Of a DNA stretch of 58,433 nt, positions 17,251 through 24,489 are shown in pieces (within the stretch, counting starts at the first letter, position 1; each line of letters opens with the position of its first letter). The stretch comes from a virus. The position numbers were made by a program, and so were the translations under genes. The stretch covers positions 1-58,433 of IMG/VR virus record IMGVR_UViG_3300025759_008281; one strand, given 5' to 3'. The notes beneath the pieces are model-generated. The model made no database searches. It saw nothing but the letters and a program-made list of their open reading frames with translations, and was not told the origin of the DNA.

Positions 17251-18204
17251 TTATCTACTTGCTTGTGCTGGTGTTGGCATTTCTGCAATCTGCATCTTCT
17301 CAAACTCTGCTTTGAAAAAACTCATTCTAGCATCACCATTACGTGCTTTAAGAAAGTGCAAACACAATGTTCTATCATTCTCAATAATATATCTATCAGG
17401 ACCATAAAACCTTATCTTCTGTTTTGCAGGACGGTTAATACCAATTAATGTATCAGCATGTTGTAACATAGCATCTGAACCAAAGATATCTGATTCAAGA
17501 ATATAGTTACCATACTTACCATTAACTGCTCTATCAGGGTTATCAATATTCCTATTCAACTGTGATAGTGCAATAAATAAACAAGGATAATCACGTTTTA
17601 CTTGTGTAAAGAACTCACCTAACTCAAACAACATATCTAATCTATTAGTTTGATATGGTGCTCTCTTAACAAGTATGGTATGATCTAATGTAATAATTGT
17701 TTTCTTACCTTTATGTTCATTCATGTATGCATCTATCTGTTCCCTCATTTGGTTAACAGTCATAGGTGTACTGATTATATCAACAGGATGCTTGATTCTT
17801 TCTTTAGCATACTGATGACATGTATTTATAACATCATTAGTTATCTTACCACCAGCTGAACATAACTCTTTGTATGTCTTACCAGTAATAGAACTAAATT
17901 CTCTGATTGCAGAAGTTCTTCCAACCATCTCAAACTGAAACTCAAGAACTCTGAAATCATCATCAGGATTTAGAATAAAAGATTCTCTTACAATTTGATC
18001 TTTAATTAATGTTTTACCTGAACCAGGTCTACCACCAATTACAGTAAGAGTATTCCACTCCAATCCATCTGTTGTAGCCTCATTAAACTTTGGCCACGGA
18101 GTATATATAGACTTTTCTTCACCAGTCTGTCTTTTCTGCATGTATTTCAATGCCTCATTAAATGCATTGTATTGACCAGCCCAAGCCTTTTGAAATTTAC
18201 TCAT
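17251..18204 (-). CDS. DnaB-type replicative helicase (SF4, C-terminal domain only)
   Basis: 317 residues. Walker A GGRPGSGKTLIKD (about 57-69), Walker B KTIITLDHTILV (about 168-179), and the H3-like LFIALSQLNRNID (about 210-222) followed by GSDAMLQHADTLIGINRP are those of the DnaB RecA-like motor. The N-terminal primase-interacting domain of full-length DnaB is missing or very short. It should unwind the fork as a hexamer. It overlaps the upstream 193-residue gene by 4 nt; that gene is a candidate loader. Confidence 0.85.
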   Translation of the reverse strand: MSKFQKAWAGQYNAFNEALKYMQKRQTGEEKSIYTPWPKFNEATTDGLEWNTLTVIGGRPGSGKTLIKDQIVRESFILNPDDDFRVLEFQFEMVGRTSAIREFSSITGKTYKELCSAGGKITNDVINTCHQYAKERIKHPVDIISTPMTVNQMREQIDAYMNEHKGKKTIITLDHTILVKRAPYQTNRLDMLFELGEFFTQVKRDYPCLFIALSQLNRNIDNPDRAVNGKYGNYILESDIFGSDAMLQHADTLIGINRPAKQKIRFYGPDRYIIENDRTLCLHFLKARNGDARMSFFKAEFEKMQIAEMPTPAQASR

Positions 18205-18782
18205 ACAACTTTTTCTTTAAAATGAAAGTTTTCATCAGGCTCTATACCATCTCTAACCATATCACAATAGTCTGCAAGCTTTGAGGTTTTAACCTTATGC
18301 TTATCTTGTTTTGCTATTGTATACTGACTATTCTGCATATATTCCCAGTTAACTGCTCTATACTGTGTAATATACATGTTAATAGCTTTATGAACTTCTT
18401 CCCATGTATAATCAAACTCATCAAAGAACCATCTAAAGTTCTCTGTCAATATTTTTACATTGTTTCTAGCAGGTACACCAGAAGGTAACTTGCCAGGAGG
18501 AAAAGACTCTCTGTATTTTTTTACATTTTCTACATAATCTTTACCCATTAAATCACTAGCTGTTTTCTTTTTAGCTTTAATAAAGTAATTATCTAAACTT
18601 CTCATTAGCTTCTTGCCATGATCAGTTATCTTTGAGTCTTTGTAAAAACCTTGGTCAATTAAATTAACCATGTCTTCCTCTAAGTATGTTGAAGGTCTAA
18701 CACCTTCTTTAAGTGAATACAACAACAAACATTGGTTTGGTGTTATATTATTCTTCAGTATTTTCTGTAGTAGATCCCACAT
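18201..18782 (-). CDS. Unknown protein, candidate helicase loader/primosome factor
   Basis: 193 residues. The first ~70 residues look like a winged-helix unit (NQCLLLYSLKEG...LIDQGFYKDS...ITDHGKKLMRSL). The remainder is helical with many Trp/Tyr. Position directly between a DnaA-like gene and the DnaB-type helicase (4-nt overlap) suggests an origin or loader function. No ATPase motif, so it is not a DnaC-type loader. Identity uncertain. Confidence 0.5.
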   Translation of the reverse strand: MWDLLQKILKNNITPNQCLLLYSLKEGVRPSTYLEEDMVNLIDQGFYKDSKITDHGKKLMRSLDNYFIKAKKKTASDLMGKDYVENVKKYRESFPPGKLPSGVPARNNVKILTENFRWFFDEFDYTWEEVHKAINMYITQYRAVNWEYMQNSQYTIAKQDKHKVKTSKLADYCDMVRDGIEPDENFHFKEKVV

Positions 18783-19215
18783 CTTTAAAATTTAAATTAT
18801 AATACTCCGTTAATAATGTAAAAGCTCTAAAAAATCCTGGATCTTTAGAGTAAAGGAAATCATTTCCTGTTTTTCTGCTGTGTATTGCTGTAGCATGATT
18901 AATTCCTAAGAATCTACCTACCTCTGTTACACCAAGGTTATAGGAACAAATTGCAATATACCTAAATGCATGTTTGTAATTCATTACAGCCTTAACCCTT
19001 GTAGGAATATTTTCTGTAAAGTAATGTTGTAATTCAGGATTATTTCTTTGAACTACTTTAATTAAACCATTATATAGATCATCCAAAGTAATAGGTCTAT
19101 CACTGCTTTCAACTAATTTATAACTAAGAATTAAATCATACTTATATTTCTCACGTAATTCTACCTCAAGTGCTTTTATATCTGCATAGAGTTTTGAATG
19201 AAGTTTTGCATTCAT
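18748..19215 (-). CDS. DnaA domain IV-like DNA-binding protein
   Basis: 155 residues. The C-terminal part, AICSYNLGVTEVGRFLGINH followed by ATAIHSRKTGND (about residues 95-128), resembles DnaA domain IV: a helix-turn-helix ending in the basic D/N-H-S/A-T-x-x-x-x-x motif that reads DnaA boxes. No AAA+ domain precedes it, so it would recognise origin DNA without ATP switching. It has a very good Bacteroidetes-type promoter upstream and the TTAAAAACCAA leader just before its ATG. It overlaps the putative loader gene by 35 nt. Confidence 0.7.
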   Translation of the reverse strand: MNAKLHSKLYADIKALEVELREKYKYDLILSYKLVESSDRPITLDDLYNGLIKVVQRNNPELQHYFTENIPTRVKAVMNYKHAFRYIAICSYNLGVTEVGRFLGINHATAIHSRKTGNDFLYSKDPGFFRAFTLLTEYYNLNFKDVGSTTENTEE

Positions 19216-19257
19216 AACTTGTTGGTTTTTAATGTATTAAGAATAATGCTGACCTTA

Positions 19258-19289
19258 CAAAGATAGCAATAAATTACCAGGTTATCAAA
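19258..19289 (-). promoter_or_regulatory. Bacteroidetes-type promoter for the DnaA-like gene
   Basis: On the minus strand TTTG (19289-19286) is followed by exactly 20 nt and then TATCTTTG (19265-19258), matching the Bacteroidetes primary-sigma consensus TTTG-N19/20-TAnnTTTG. The ATG is about 43 nt downstream. The upstream box lies inside the last codons of the UDG gene. The element suggests the helicase/SSB operon can be started by host RNA polymerase. Confidence 0.7.
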
Positions 19290-19969
19290 GATTTACCTTG
19301 TTTATTAAGTTCTTGGTTAATCTTATTAAATACATCTTTACTATCCCATTTACCACCTTTATATGCAGCAGATGCAGGATGAGGTACTTTAAAGATTGTA
19401 TTGTTATCCAAATGCTTAGCCCATGCTTCAGCTTTTTTACCTAACAATACAATTAAAAGATCATCTCTCTTATTTAACTGTGAGAATAAATGCTCAGTAA
19501 ACTTTTCCCATATTGAGTAGTGACTACCAATTTTACCAATTTGTACAGTCATTGCAGTATTAAGCATTAATACTCCTTGATTAGACCATCTTTTTAGATC
19601 TGTATCCCTACTTGCATCAGGATACTGATTCTTTAATTCATCAAAAATATATCTTAATGATGGTTGCTCCTTCATTGTTTTAGAACAACTAAAAGATATA
19701 CCATCAGCAACATCCTGTTGTGGATATGGATCTTGTCCTACAAATACAACTTTCATATCCTTATAAGGACATTCTACAAATGCATTTACAGTTTCTTTAA
19801 GCTTTGGGGTAAACCTATTACCCTCTGTATATTGATTATATAGATTGACTACTATATCATCAAAGAGATCACTATTTATAAAAGGAATCAAGCAATCCCA
19901 ACCAGCCTCTTCTAAGTTTATTAGAAAATTCTCCCGGTGTTTTGTTATGTTTATAGCTAATTCTGACAT
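19274..19969 (-). CDS. ung: Uracil-DNA glycosylase, family 1
   Basis: 231 residues. Water-activating motif VFVGQDPYPQQDVADGISFS (about 73-92), LMLNTAMTV (about 126-134) and the C-terminal HPASAAYKGG (about 198-207, the H-P-S-P-L-S loop equivalent) are diagnostic of family 1 UDG. The enzyme removes uracil from DNA. It is frequent in crAss-like phages, either for repair or to protect uracil-free DNA. The length is normal for the family. It ends in a promoter-bearing gap before the DnaA-like gene. Confidence 0.93.
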   Translation of the reverse strand: MSELAINITKHRENFLINLEEAGWDCLIPFINSDLFDDIVVNLYNQYTEGNRFTPKLKETVNAFVECPYKDMKVVFVGQDPYPQQDVADGISFSCSKTMKEQPSLRYIFDELKNQYPDASRDTDLKRWSNQGVLMLNTAMTVQIGKIGSHYSIWEKFTEHLFSQLNKRDDLLIVLLGKKAEAWAKHLDNNTIFKVPHPASAAYKGGKWDSKDVFNKINQELNKQGKSLITW

Positions 19970-19977
19970 ATTTATAC

Positions 19978-19985
19978 TATATTTG
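19978..19985 (+). promoter_or_regulatory. Possible -7 element for the plus-strand gene at 20006
   Basis: TATATTTG fits TAnnTTTG, the Bacteroidetes -7 box, 20 nt before the ATG of the only plus-strand gene in this block. No TTTG is present at the expected upstream spacing, so the assignment is weak. Confidence 0.3.
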
Positions 19986-20005
19986 TTTAAATAAAAAAAC
20001 TAATT

Positions 20006-20437
20006 ATGAGTGAAACAAAAAGATACAAAAGACACAACACATATGATTACACTAAAAGTGTAAATATTGACATCAATACTAGTTATATTGAAGGTCTTGA
20101 TAATATCATAAGATACTTTTTGTTAAATATTGTTGAAGATCCAACAACAATTCCACAAACTTTCCAAAGATTTGCTACTGTTCTTGGAGGTAAAAAATTA
20201 GATAATCAACTAACTCCAGTAGAGAGTATGATCTTTATTTTATATACCATTGTTACAGAACTTAAATCAAAAGCTAAGGAAGCAGGTTATGAAAGAGATA
20301 ATGAGAATGATGAAAGTTATACTCATGATGAAGTTGTTGATGGATTAAAAACAATCTTAAATGAAAAGGGTCATGATATAGATGAAACTAAAGTAAAATC
20401 TTTACTAAGCATTTTACAAAACAAAAAATCATCTTAA
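20006..20437 (+). CDS. Isolated plus-strand gene, unknown function
   Basis: 143 residues, acidic C-terminal half (ERDNENDESYTHDEVVDGL), helical, no cysteine motif. Not recognised. It is the only plus-strand gene between 1.4 and 32 kb. It is divergent from the UDG gene and overlaps the end of the convergent gene at 20429 by 9 nt. A leader of A-rich sequence precedes the ATG. The opposite orientation could mean separate timing or acquisition on its own. Confidence 0.6.
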   Translation: MSETKRYKRHNTYDYTKSVNIDINTSYIEGLDNIIRYFLLNIVEDPTTIPQTFQRFATVLGGKKLDNQLTPVESMIFILYTIVTELKSKAKEAGYERDNENDESYTHDEVVDGLKTILNEKGHDIDETKVKSLLSILQNKKSS

Positions 20438-20812
20438 CTGTATTCCTTGTTCATCACCTATTCTCATACATTCTTGGATACATAGATTAAGCTCTTGCTT
20501 ATCACAATCTGCAAAAGATTTACAATACTCTGTTTTATCTTTCATAAAACATAGACCTGTTTGTCTTTTTACAAGGAGCTTCATCTCCATAAAGGTATAC
20601 CCAATGTCACTTGCAAGTTCTCTTATCATAGCATGGAGTCTTGCAAGTTGTGCATTTGTACCATTATCAGTACTTACACTTATAAACATTTCTATCCTGG
20701 CTCCATCTGGAACATCAGATAAAAATGCATTTAATCTAGTCTTTTGAATTTTGGCAGGAAAAGTAATCTCACCACCATTTACCTGTGCAGGTATAAAAAT
20801 ATTATTCTTCAT
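20429..20812 (-). CDS. NinB-like recombination protein (tentative)
   Basis: 127 residues. The central part (NAQLARLHAMIRELASDIGY, then KLLVKRQTGLCF and FADCDKQELNLCIQECMRIG) has the look of NinB/YbcN-type proteins, which bind single-stranded DNA and aid phage recombination. The match is from general pattern only. It overlaps the 59-residue gene upstream through an ATGA junction and converges on the plus-strand gene at 20006. Confidence 0.4.
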   Translation of the reverse strand: MKNNIFIPAQVNGGEITFPAKIQKTRLNAFLSDVPDGARIEMFISVSTDNGTNAQLARLHAMIRELASDIGYTFMEMKLLVKRQTGLCFMKDKTEYCKSFADCDKQELNLCIQECMRIGDEQGIQLR

Positions 20813-20988
20813 AAAGATTTGTTCAGATCTATCACAGAATCAACAGCCTCAGCTTGTGCCCTTCTAACCTTGTTAATCATTTTTTGAGTATGAGGATCTT
20901 TAGTCTTCATGTGATTCTTAATTAGTTTGATCTCTAGATCAACTAAGTACTCAATTTTTTTCTTAACTGCTGGTGATAAATTTTTCAC
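20809..20988 (-). CDS. Small basic helical protein, unknown
   Basis: A 59-residue frame opening with GTG at 20988 and ending in TGA that overlaps the next ATG (ATGA). The product is helical and basic (VKKKIEYLVDLEIKLIKNHM, KMINKVRRAQAEAV). The overlap and coherent composition support a real gene; the GTG start is the only in-frame option that includes the conserved-looking N-terminal helix. Confidence 0.5.
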   Translation of the reverse strand: MKNLSPAVKKKIEYLVDLEIKLIKNHMKTKDPHTQKMINKVRRAQAEAVDSVIDLNKSL

Positions 20989-21003
20989 TTCATGTTTATT
21001 TTC

Positions 21004-21102
21004 TTAATAAAAAATATCTTCTTCTGAAGATATATAAATTACTTTTATAATGTTTGATCCTGGTTGTTCATCTCCGGGATCACTTACTACAATCTCTTTC
21101 AT
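21004..21102 (-). CDS. Very small acidic protein, unknown
   Basis: 32 residues from ATG 21102: MKEIVVSDPGDEQPGS then a beta-like stretch and the acidic end SSEEDIFY. It overlaps the end of the membrane protein gene by 23 nt. Small but with a sensible ATG and overlap; uncertain. Confidence 0.4.
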   Translation of the reverse strand: MKEIVVSDPGDEQPGSNIIKVIYISSEEDIFY

Positions 21103-21556
21103 TATATTCTTTAATTGTTTTAAACTTTAATAAAAATAAATAATGGTGCAAACTAGCTGTAAAGATACAAATGATTTCACCAAGTAATAAATTATAAACA
21201 CAACATAATAGACCTATCATAAAAATATATTTTAAATACGTATATCTTTTAGATCTGGTTAGTGCATAAAAAATTGATAAGAAAAATGCCACAGCAAATA
21301 TGTTATGCAGCATCATATACTTCTCAACTGAAAATACAGTTAAAAATAAAAGGAGCACCCCAGGGATACTCCAATCTTTTAACTGTAAGAAATAATATAC
21401 TGTTGCTATATTACATAATAGATATAAAGGTTGTACAGAGGTATTAAAATATTTTGACAAAGATATTTCATACCCATCAATTAGAACACATAAAACTGGA
21501 TACAAACAACAACCAACTATTGTAGAGAGTCTCCAATAATACCCATATGATTTCAT
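21080..21556 (-). CDS. Multi-pass membrane protein, unknown
   Basis: 158 residues with about five hydrophobic segments (around residues 10-28, 42-56, 64-75, 84-98 and 106-128) and a basic cytosolic-type C-terminus (KFKTIKEYNERD). Not recognised. The candidate phage promoter motif TTTGTATATTA lies 40 nt upstream on the same strand. It could act in superinfection exclusion or lysis timing, but nothing in the sequence decides this. Confidence 0.6.
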   Translation of the reverse strand: MKSYGYYWRLSTIVGCCLYPVLCVLIDGYEISLSKYFNTSVQPLYLLCNIATVYYFLQLKDWSIPGVLLLFLTVFSVEKYMMLHNIFAVAFFLSIFYALTRSKRYTYLKYIFMIGLLCCVYNLLLGEIICIFTASLHHYLFLLKFKTIKEYNERDCSK

Positions 21557-21595
21557 ACTTTTCTAAAATAATTATACAGTTTGTGATTAATCCTG

Positions 21596-21606
21596 TAATA
21601 TACAAA
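21596..21606 (-). promoter_or_regulatory. Candidate phage promoter motif TTTGTATATTA (minus-strand copy)
   Basis: Exact copy of the 11-mer that precedes four late genes on the plus strand, here reading into the membrane-protein gene at 21556. It is 40 nt from that ATG, similar to late copies. Confidence 0.45.
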
Positions 21607-21609
21607 AAC

Positions 21610-21843
21610 TCATTTGAATCTTAATGAGTTTTCCACTAAAATAAATTCTTGCCCACAATTAAAACAATCCAGTTGATCATCTTTTTTATTAAGATTTGAT
21701 GCCAAACAATTTGGACATAATGTATCAGATCTTTCAGCAATAGGTGTTGCATATTCTGCAACAACTTGTTTTAGATAATCATTAGGTTCTCCAAGAAAAC
21801 CTTCCTCAATCATTTGGATGTAGACTTCTTTCATACGTCCCAT
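21610..21843 (-). CDS. Small zinc-ribbon protein
   Basis: 77 residues with two CXXC pairs, CPNC (about 43-46) and CFNC (about 59-62), separated by 12 residues: a zinc ribbon. The N-terminal part is helical. Such proteins often modulate transcription or bind nucleic acid. It starts 1-2 nt after the ClpS gene ends, so it is co-transcribed with it. Confidence 0.65.
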   Translation of the reverse strand: MGRMKEVYIQMIEEGFLGEPNDYLKQVVAEYATPIAERSDTLCPNCLASNLNKKDDQLDCFNCGQEFILVENSLRFK

Positions 21844-21844
21844 C

Positions 21845-22201
21845 TTATTCTATCTCCACTGTTAACCCATATTCCCCAAGAATAGAAGCAACAGGTTTTA
21901 ATTCATCAATAGGACCTGTCTTGACAGAGCATTTACCATTGTTATGTACAATGATTGCACACTGTTCTGCTTGTTGCTCAGTGTGTTGACAGAAAGACAT
22001 TAAGCACTCTATAACGTACTTAAATGTGTTTTCTTCATCATTGTATAATATTATGCTCTTAGTTTCCAACATCTCAGTTATTTCACTGATATCAATATCA
22101 GTAATTTCTTCTTCTAAATGTTGGTTCTTATTATTAATATACTCTTTATATAATTTAAAGTTAAAGTTATCCCAATATTTATTGTAATTTTCTTTCTTCA
22201 T
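21845..22201 (-). CDS. clpS: ClpS-like adaptor of the Clp protease
   Basis: 118 residues from ATG 22201. The C-terminal domain reads as ClpS: SIILYNDEENTFKYVIECLM (about 52-71, with the N-D-x-x-x-T/F loop that grips the N-degron amine), QQAEQCAIIVHNNGKCSVKT (about 79-98, with the pocket histidine), and a closing beta strand GLTVEIE. ClpS brings N-end-rule substrates to ClpAP/ClpCP. A phage copy could redirect host proteolysis. The frame stays open upstream to 22309, but residues encoded there look out-of-frame (see the frameshift note), so the internal ATG is preferred. Confidence 0.8.
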   Translation of the reverse strand: MKKENYNKYWDNFNFKLYKEYINNKNQHLEEEITDIDISEITEMLETKSIILYNDEENTFKYVIECLMSFCQHTEQQAEQCAIIVHNNGKCSVKTGPIDELKPVASILGEYGLTVEIE

Positions 22202-22309
22202 CCTTAAAATATTTATCCTGTAGGTATTCCTCCCATTCCTGACGTTTAAAGCCATTAACAAAAAACCAACCTACATTTAATTCAATCCATTTGTATGCAC
22301 TATAAAACA
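22179..22309 (-). pseudogene. Small gene apparently split by a 1-nt frameshift at an A5 run
   Basis: From ATG 22309 the frame reads MFYSAYKWIELNVGWF and then, at a run of five A (plus strand, 22259-22264), runs into the ClpS frame. If one extra A is assumed, the frame continues as VNGFKRQEWEEYLQDKYFKD and stops at 22179, overlapping the ClpS start, giving a plausible 43-residue protein. Either the sequence has a homopolymer error, the gene is broken, or slippage is used. The start overlaps the helicase stop by 10 nt. Confidence 0.5.
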
Positions 22310-23412
22310 TTACTACTTGTTTTTAAAGGTTCATAATAATAAATCTTCTTTGAGTCAAAACCTTTTAAAGCATTACTGACCCATGTTTCATCTACGGTAT
22401 CTCTGTAACATAAGATATGACACAAAGATGTTTGAGATGGATTAAGTCTTAATAACCTACCTATTCTTTGTGCAGCTTTTCTTTCATTACCATATGCATG
22501 CATAATAATACCTTGCTTTAGATTAGGTATAGTAACACCTTCACTAAGTTGTAATACACAAGATAAAGTATTAATCCTTCCATCAGAAAACAATTCTAGA
22601 TTATCATCAGAGGAATTGTTACCAGAATGGTAACTATGACTACATAGCTTATCTGCTTGTTGCTGAGTATTAGCAAAAATAATACACTTAGACTTTACTT
22701 TATTTAATAATGATGTAACATACTCTTCTTTAGTAGGATAATCCATCATACTTTTCATTCTCATAATAGAACTAATAGCTTTAGATTTACCTGGTCTAGA
22801 GTTTAATACCCTTTGACTATAATAACTATAATCATCTCTTTCAGATGTATACCAATGACCACCATTCTTATTCTTTTTCTTGAGAGTCTTAATCTTAGAC
22901 AACTCAAGCATGTGAACCATGATCTTATAATCATTTAGAATATTACTACTTGTTGCATCATCAACACTAAACTTGTATTTAACAGGACAATACTTCTGCA
23001 CCATCTCATATTTTTCTGATCCCCTTCTTTCCGGAGGAGTACCAGTTAATCCTACAATCTTACCCTTAAAATTGGATAAAAATTCATCATGACTATATAG
23101 TAAACTATGACATTCATCAAGATATATTACATCATAGTCATTAGGATTCTTTTTATTTAGTGATAAGTATGTAGTAAAGTGAACATAGTTAGTTAAATCT
23201 TCATGATTCATCTTTCCAAATTCATCTATCCAGGATTTTAATATTGTTTTTTTAGGAGCAACAACTAAATACTGAACCATAGGATGAAAGTTTTTAACCA
23301 TATGGTTTACACCAATTCTAGTTTTACCTACACCCATTGATATTCCTAAACTACATCTATCATTTTCTAATAATACTTTTAAACCTTTATCTTGAACTTC
23401 TTCTCTATTCAT
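22300..23412 (-). CDS. SF2 helicase/DNA translocase (DECH-type)
   Basis: 370 residues. Motif I SMGVGKTRIG (about 25-34), motif Ia VVAPKKTILKSW, motif II IYLDECHSL (about 95-103), motif III GLTGTPPERRG (about 120-130) and motif VI QRIGRLLRLNP (about 331-341) are complete. The protein is a short superfamily 2 helicase of the type annotated as SNF2/DEAD-like in crAss-like phages. The role is probably replication, recombination or remodelling of protein-bound DNA. Small genes overlap it at both ends. Confidence 0.85.
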   Translation of the reverse strand: MNREEVQDKGLKVLLENDRCSLGISMGVGKTRIGVNHMVKNFHPMVQYLVVAPKKTILKSWIDEFGKMNHEDLTNYVHFTTYLSLNKKNPNDYDVIYLDECHSLLYSHDEFLSNFKGKIVGLTGTPPERRGSEKYEMVQKYCPVKYKFSVDDATSSNILNDYKIMVHMLELSKIKTLKKKNKNGGHWYTSERDDYSYYSQRVLNSRPGKSKAISSIMRMKSMMDYPTKEEYVTSLLNKVKSKCIIFANTQQQADKLCSHSYHSGNNSSDDNLELFSDGRINTLSCVLQLSEGVTIPNLKQGIIMHAYGNERKAAQRIGRLLRLNPSQTSLCHILCYRDTVDETWVSNALKGFDSKKIYYYEPLKTSSNVL

Positions 23413-23584
23413 ATCTATTTAGTTTTTTTTCCATATCTAACATAATTAAAGATTGTTGTTTAATCATTGATCTATACTTGAATATGTAAGATGTTTGAAA
23501 CCCTAACATGATTGCAAGTATTGCTATATAAAAGTACCAATGTAAACTCTTTGTAAAGTTTATTCTTTTTAAATTAGTTTTCAT
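23405..23584 (-). CDS. Small single-pass membrane protein with helical tail
   Basis: 59 residues from ATG 23584. A basic N-terminus (MKTNLKRINFTKS) leads into one transmembrane span (WYFYIAILAIMLGFQTSYIF) and a helical tail (MIKQQSLIMLDMEKKLNRYE). Topology resembles small spanin/Rz-like or anchor proteins, but context is not lytic. The stop overlaps the helicase start by 8 nt; its ATG is in an ATGA junction with the gene upstream. Confidence 0.6.
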   Translation of the reverse strand: MKTNLKRINFTKSLHWYFYIAILAIMLGFQTSYIFKYRSMIKQQSLIMLDMEKKLNRYE

Positions 23585-23754
23585 ACTTGTTTTCTTTTTA
23601 ACCAGCTGTTACCATCATCAGTACAGATGTAATGAGTTTCTTTAAGGTCATTAATAATAAGTATTGAATTCATATAAGCAGACCATGCCTCAAAAGTCAT
23701 TTCTCTTTCAAACATTGTCTGAATCTTATGATCTTTGTTTTTATCTAAACTCAT
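23581..23754 (-). CDS. Small protein, unknown
   Basis: 57 residues from ATG 23754, hydrophilic with a central helix (MFEREMTFEAWSAYMNSILI) and a C-terminal CTDDGNSWLKRK. ATGA overlaps with both neighbours (23751 and 23584) make it a convincing gene although not recognised. Confidence 0.55.
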   Translation of the reverse strand: MSLDKNKDHKIQTMFEREMTFEAWSAYMNSILIINDLKETHYICTDDGNSWLKRKQV

Positions 23755-24017
23755 AATCTTCTTTTGTATTTTATAAAATACTCAATCCCTGAGTGGACTA
23801 CAATCAAATGCTTGTCTGTTCTTAAGTAATTGTATGGGTTATAAAAGTTCAAGGCTAATCTTGCATATAGCTCAGGCAAATGTTCCTTAACTAACTTATT
23901 GATTTCCTTTTTACTTCCTCTCTTTGCTCCATCCATCCAACTATTCCATTGCTTAAAGTCAATAGATGTGCAGTCAGCTACATATTCTAAGTGGTCTATA
24001 TTATTGTATGTAAACAT
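23751..24017 (-). CDS. Small protein, unknown
   Basis: 88 residues, basic and helical in the middle (GAKRGSKKEINKLVKEHLPE), aromatic-rich at the C-terminus. Not recognised. Part of a chain of ATGA-coupled small genes above the helicase. Confidence 0.55.
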   Translation of the reverse strand: MFTYNNIDHLEYVADCTSIDFKQWNSWMDGAKRGSKKEINKLVKEHLPELYARLALNFYNPYNYLRTDKHLIVVHSGIEYFIKYKRRL

Positions 24018-24048
24018 ATTATAATTTTTTTAATTAGTCACTTTTAGT

Positions 24049-24249
24049 TTAATCTTTCCAAATCCATTTACATTTGGTGCACTGCTTATATCCAGAATCA
24101 AATGTGTTATACTCTTCATGTTTACAATCAGACTCTACAGGTTTTTCATAACCTTTAAGAATATCTATCATTTCATATAACTCTTGTCTTGTAAAAACTC
24201 TTTGTTTAGAGTTCTTTATCTTCTCTCTTAACTTCTCCAGGTCCTGCAT
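24049..24249 (-). CDS. Small protein with C-terminal zinc-binding motif
   Basis: 66 residues: an N-terminal charged helix, then CKHEE...QCTKCKWIW (about 42-64). The C-x-H plus C-x-x-C arrangement is a likely zinc site. It overlaps the HTH gene upstream by 44 nt. Function unknown; a host-takeover regulator is possible. Confidence 0.5.
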   Translation of the reverse strand: MQDLEKLREKIKNSKQRVFTRQELYEMIDILKGYEKPVESDCKHEEYNTFDSGYKQCTKCKWIWKD

Positions 24250-24397
24250 CTATTAATAATTTAAAAGTTGAATAATTTTTTCTTGACCCATTAATCCAAC
24301 ATCTTATTGTTGAATGAGGAATATTAAATTCATCAGCAACTTCCTTAGCAGAGTTATAAATCTTACCAGTTCTAATGTCTATAATTTTGTTTGCCAT
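24206..24397 (-). CDS. Small helix-turn-helix protein (NUMOD1-like)
   Basis: 63 residues. IYNSAKEVADEFNIPHSTIR followed by CWINGSRKNYSTFKLL (about 13-48) is the NUMOD1/GIY-YIG-associated DNA-binding repeat: N-S-x-x-E-A-x-x-x-x-I-x-x-S-T-I-x-x-x-x-N-G. Normally it is the DNA-targeting part of homing endonucleases. Here it stands without a nuclease domain, so it may be a remnant or a free regulator. It overlaps small genes on both sides. Confidence 0.6.
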   Translation of the reverse strand: MANKIIDIRTGKIYNSAKEVADEFNIPHSTIRCWINGSRKNYSTFKLLIDAGPGEVKREDKEL

Positions 24398-24489
24398 ATT
24401 AGTATAGTTAATAAGAATAATCCAATGATTACCATAATACTTAAAAGTATCAGATAAATTGTTGCAATTATACTGTACTTAAACTTCAT
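24379..24489 (-). CDS. Tiny single-span membrane protein
   Basis: 36 residues from ATG 24489: MKFKYSIIATIY then a continuous hydrophobic span (LILLSIMVIIGLFLLTILI) and a WQTKL end. The start overlaps the stop of the gene at 24479 by 11 nt and its end overlaps the HTH gene start by 19 nt. Composition is that of a genuine membrane peptide. Confidence 0.5.
   Translation of the reverse strand: MKFKYSIIATIYLILLSIMVIIGLFLLTILIWQTKL

Noticed and set aside
22199-22309. ClpS starting at the far upstream ATG (22309) or TTG (22261)
   Set aside because: The encoded segment looks like an out-of-frame read of another small gene; ATG 22201 gives a normal start.
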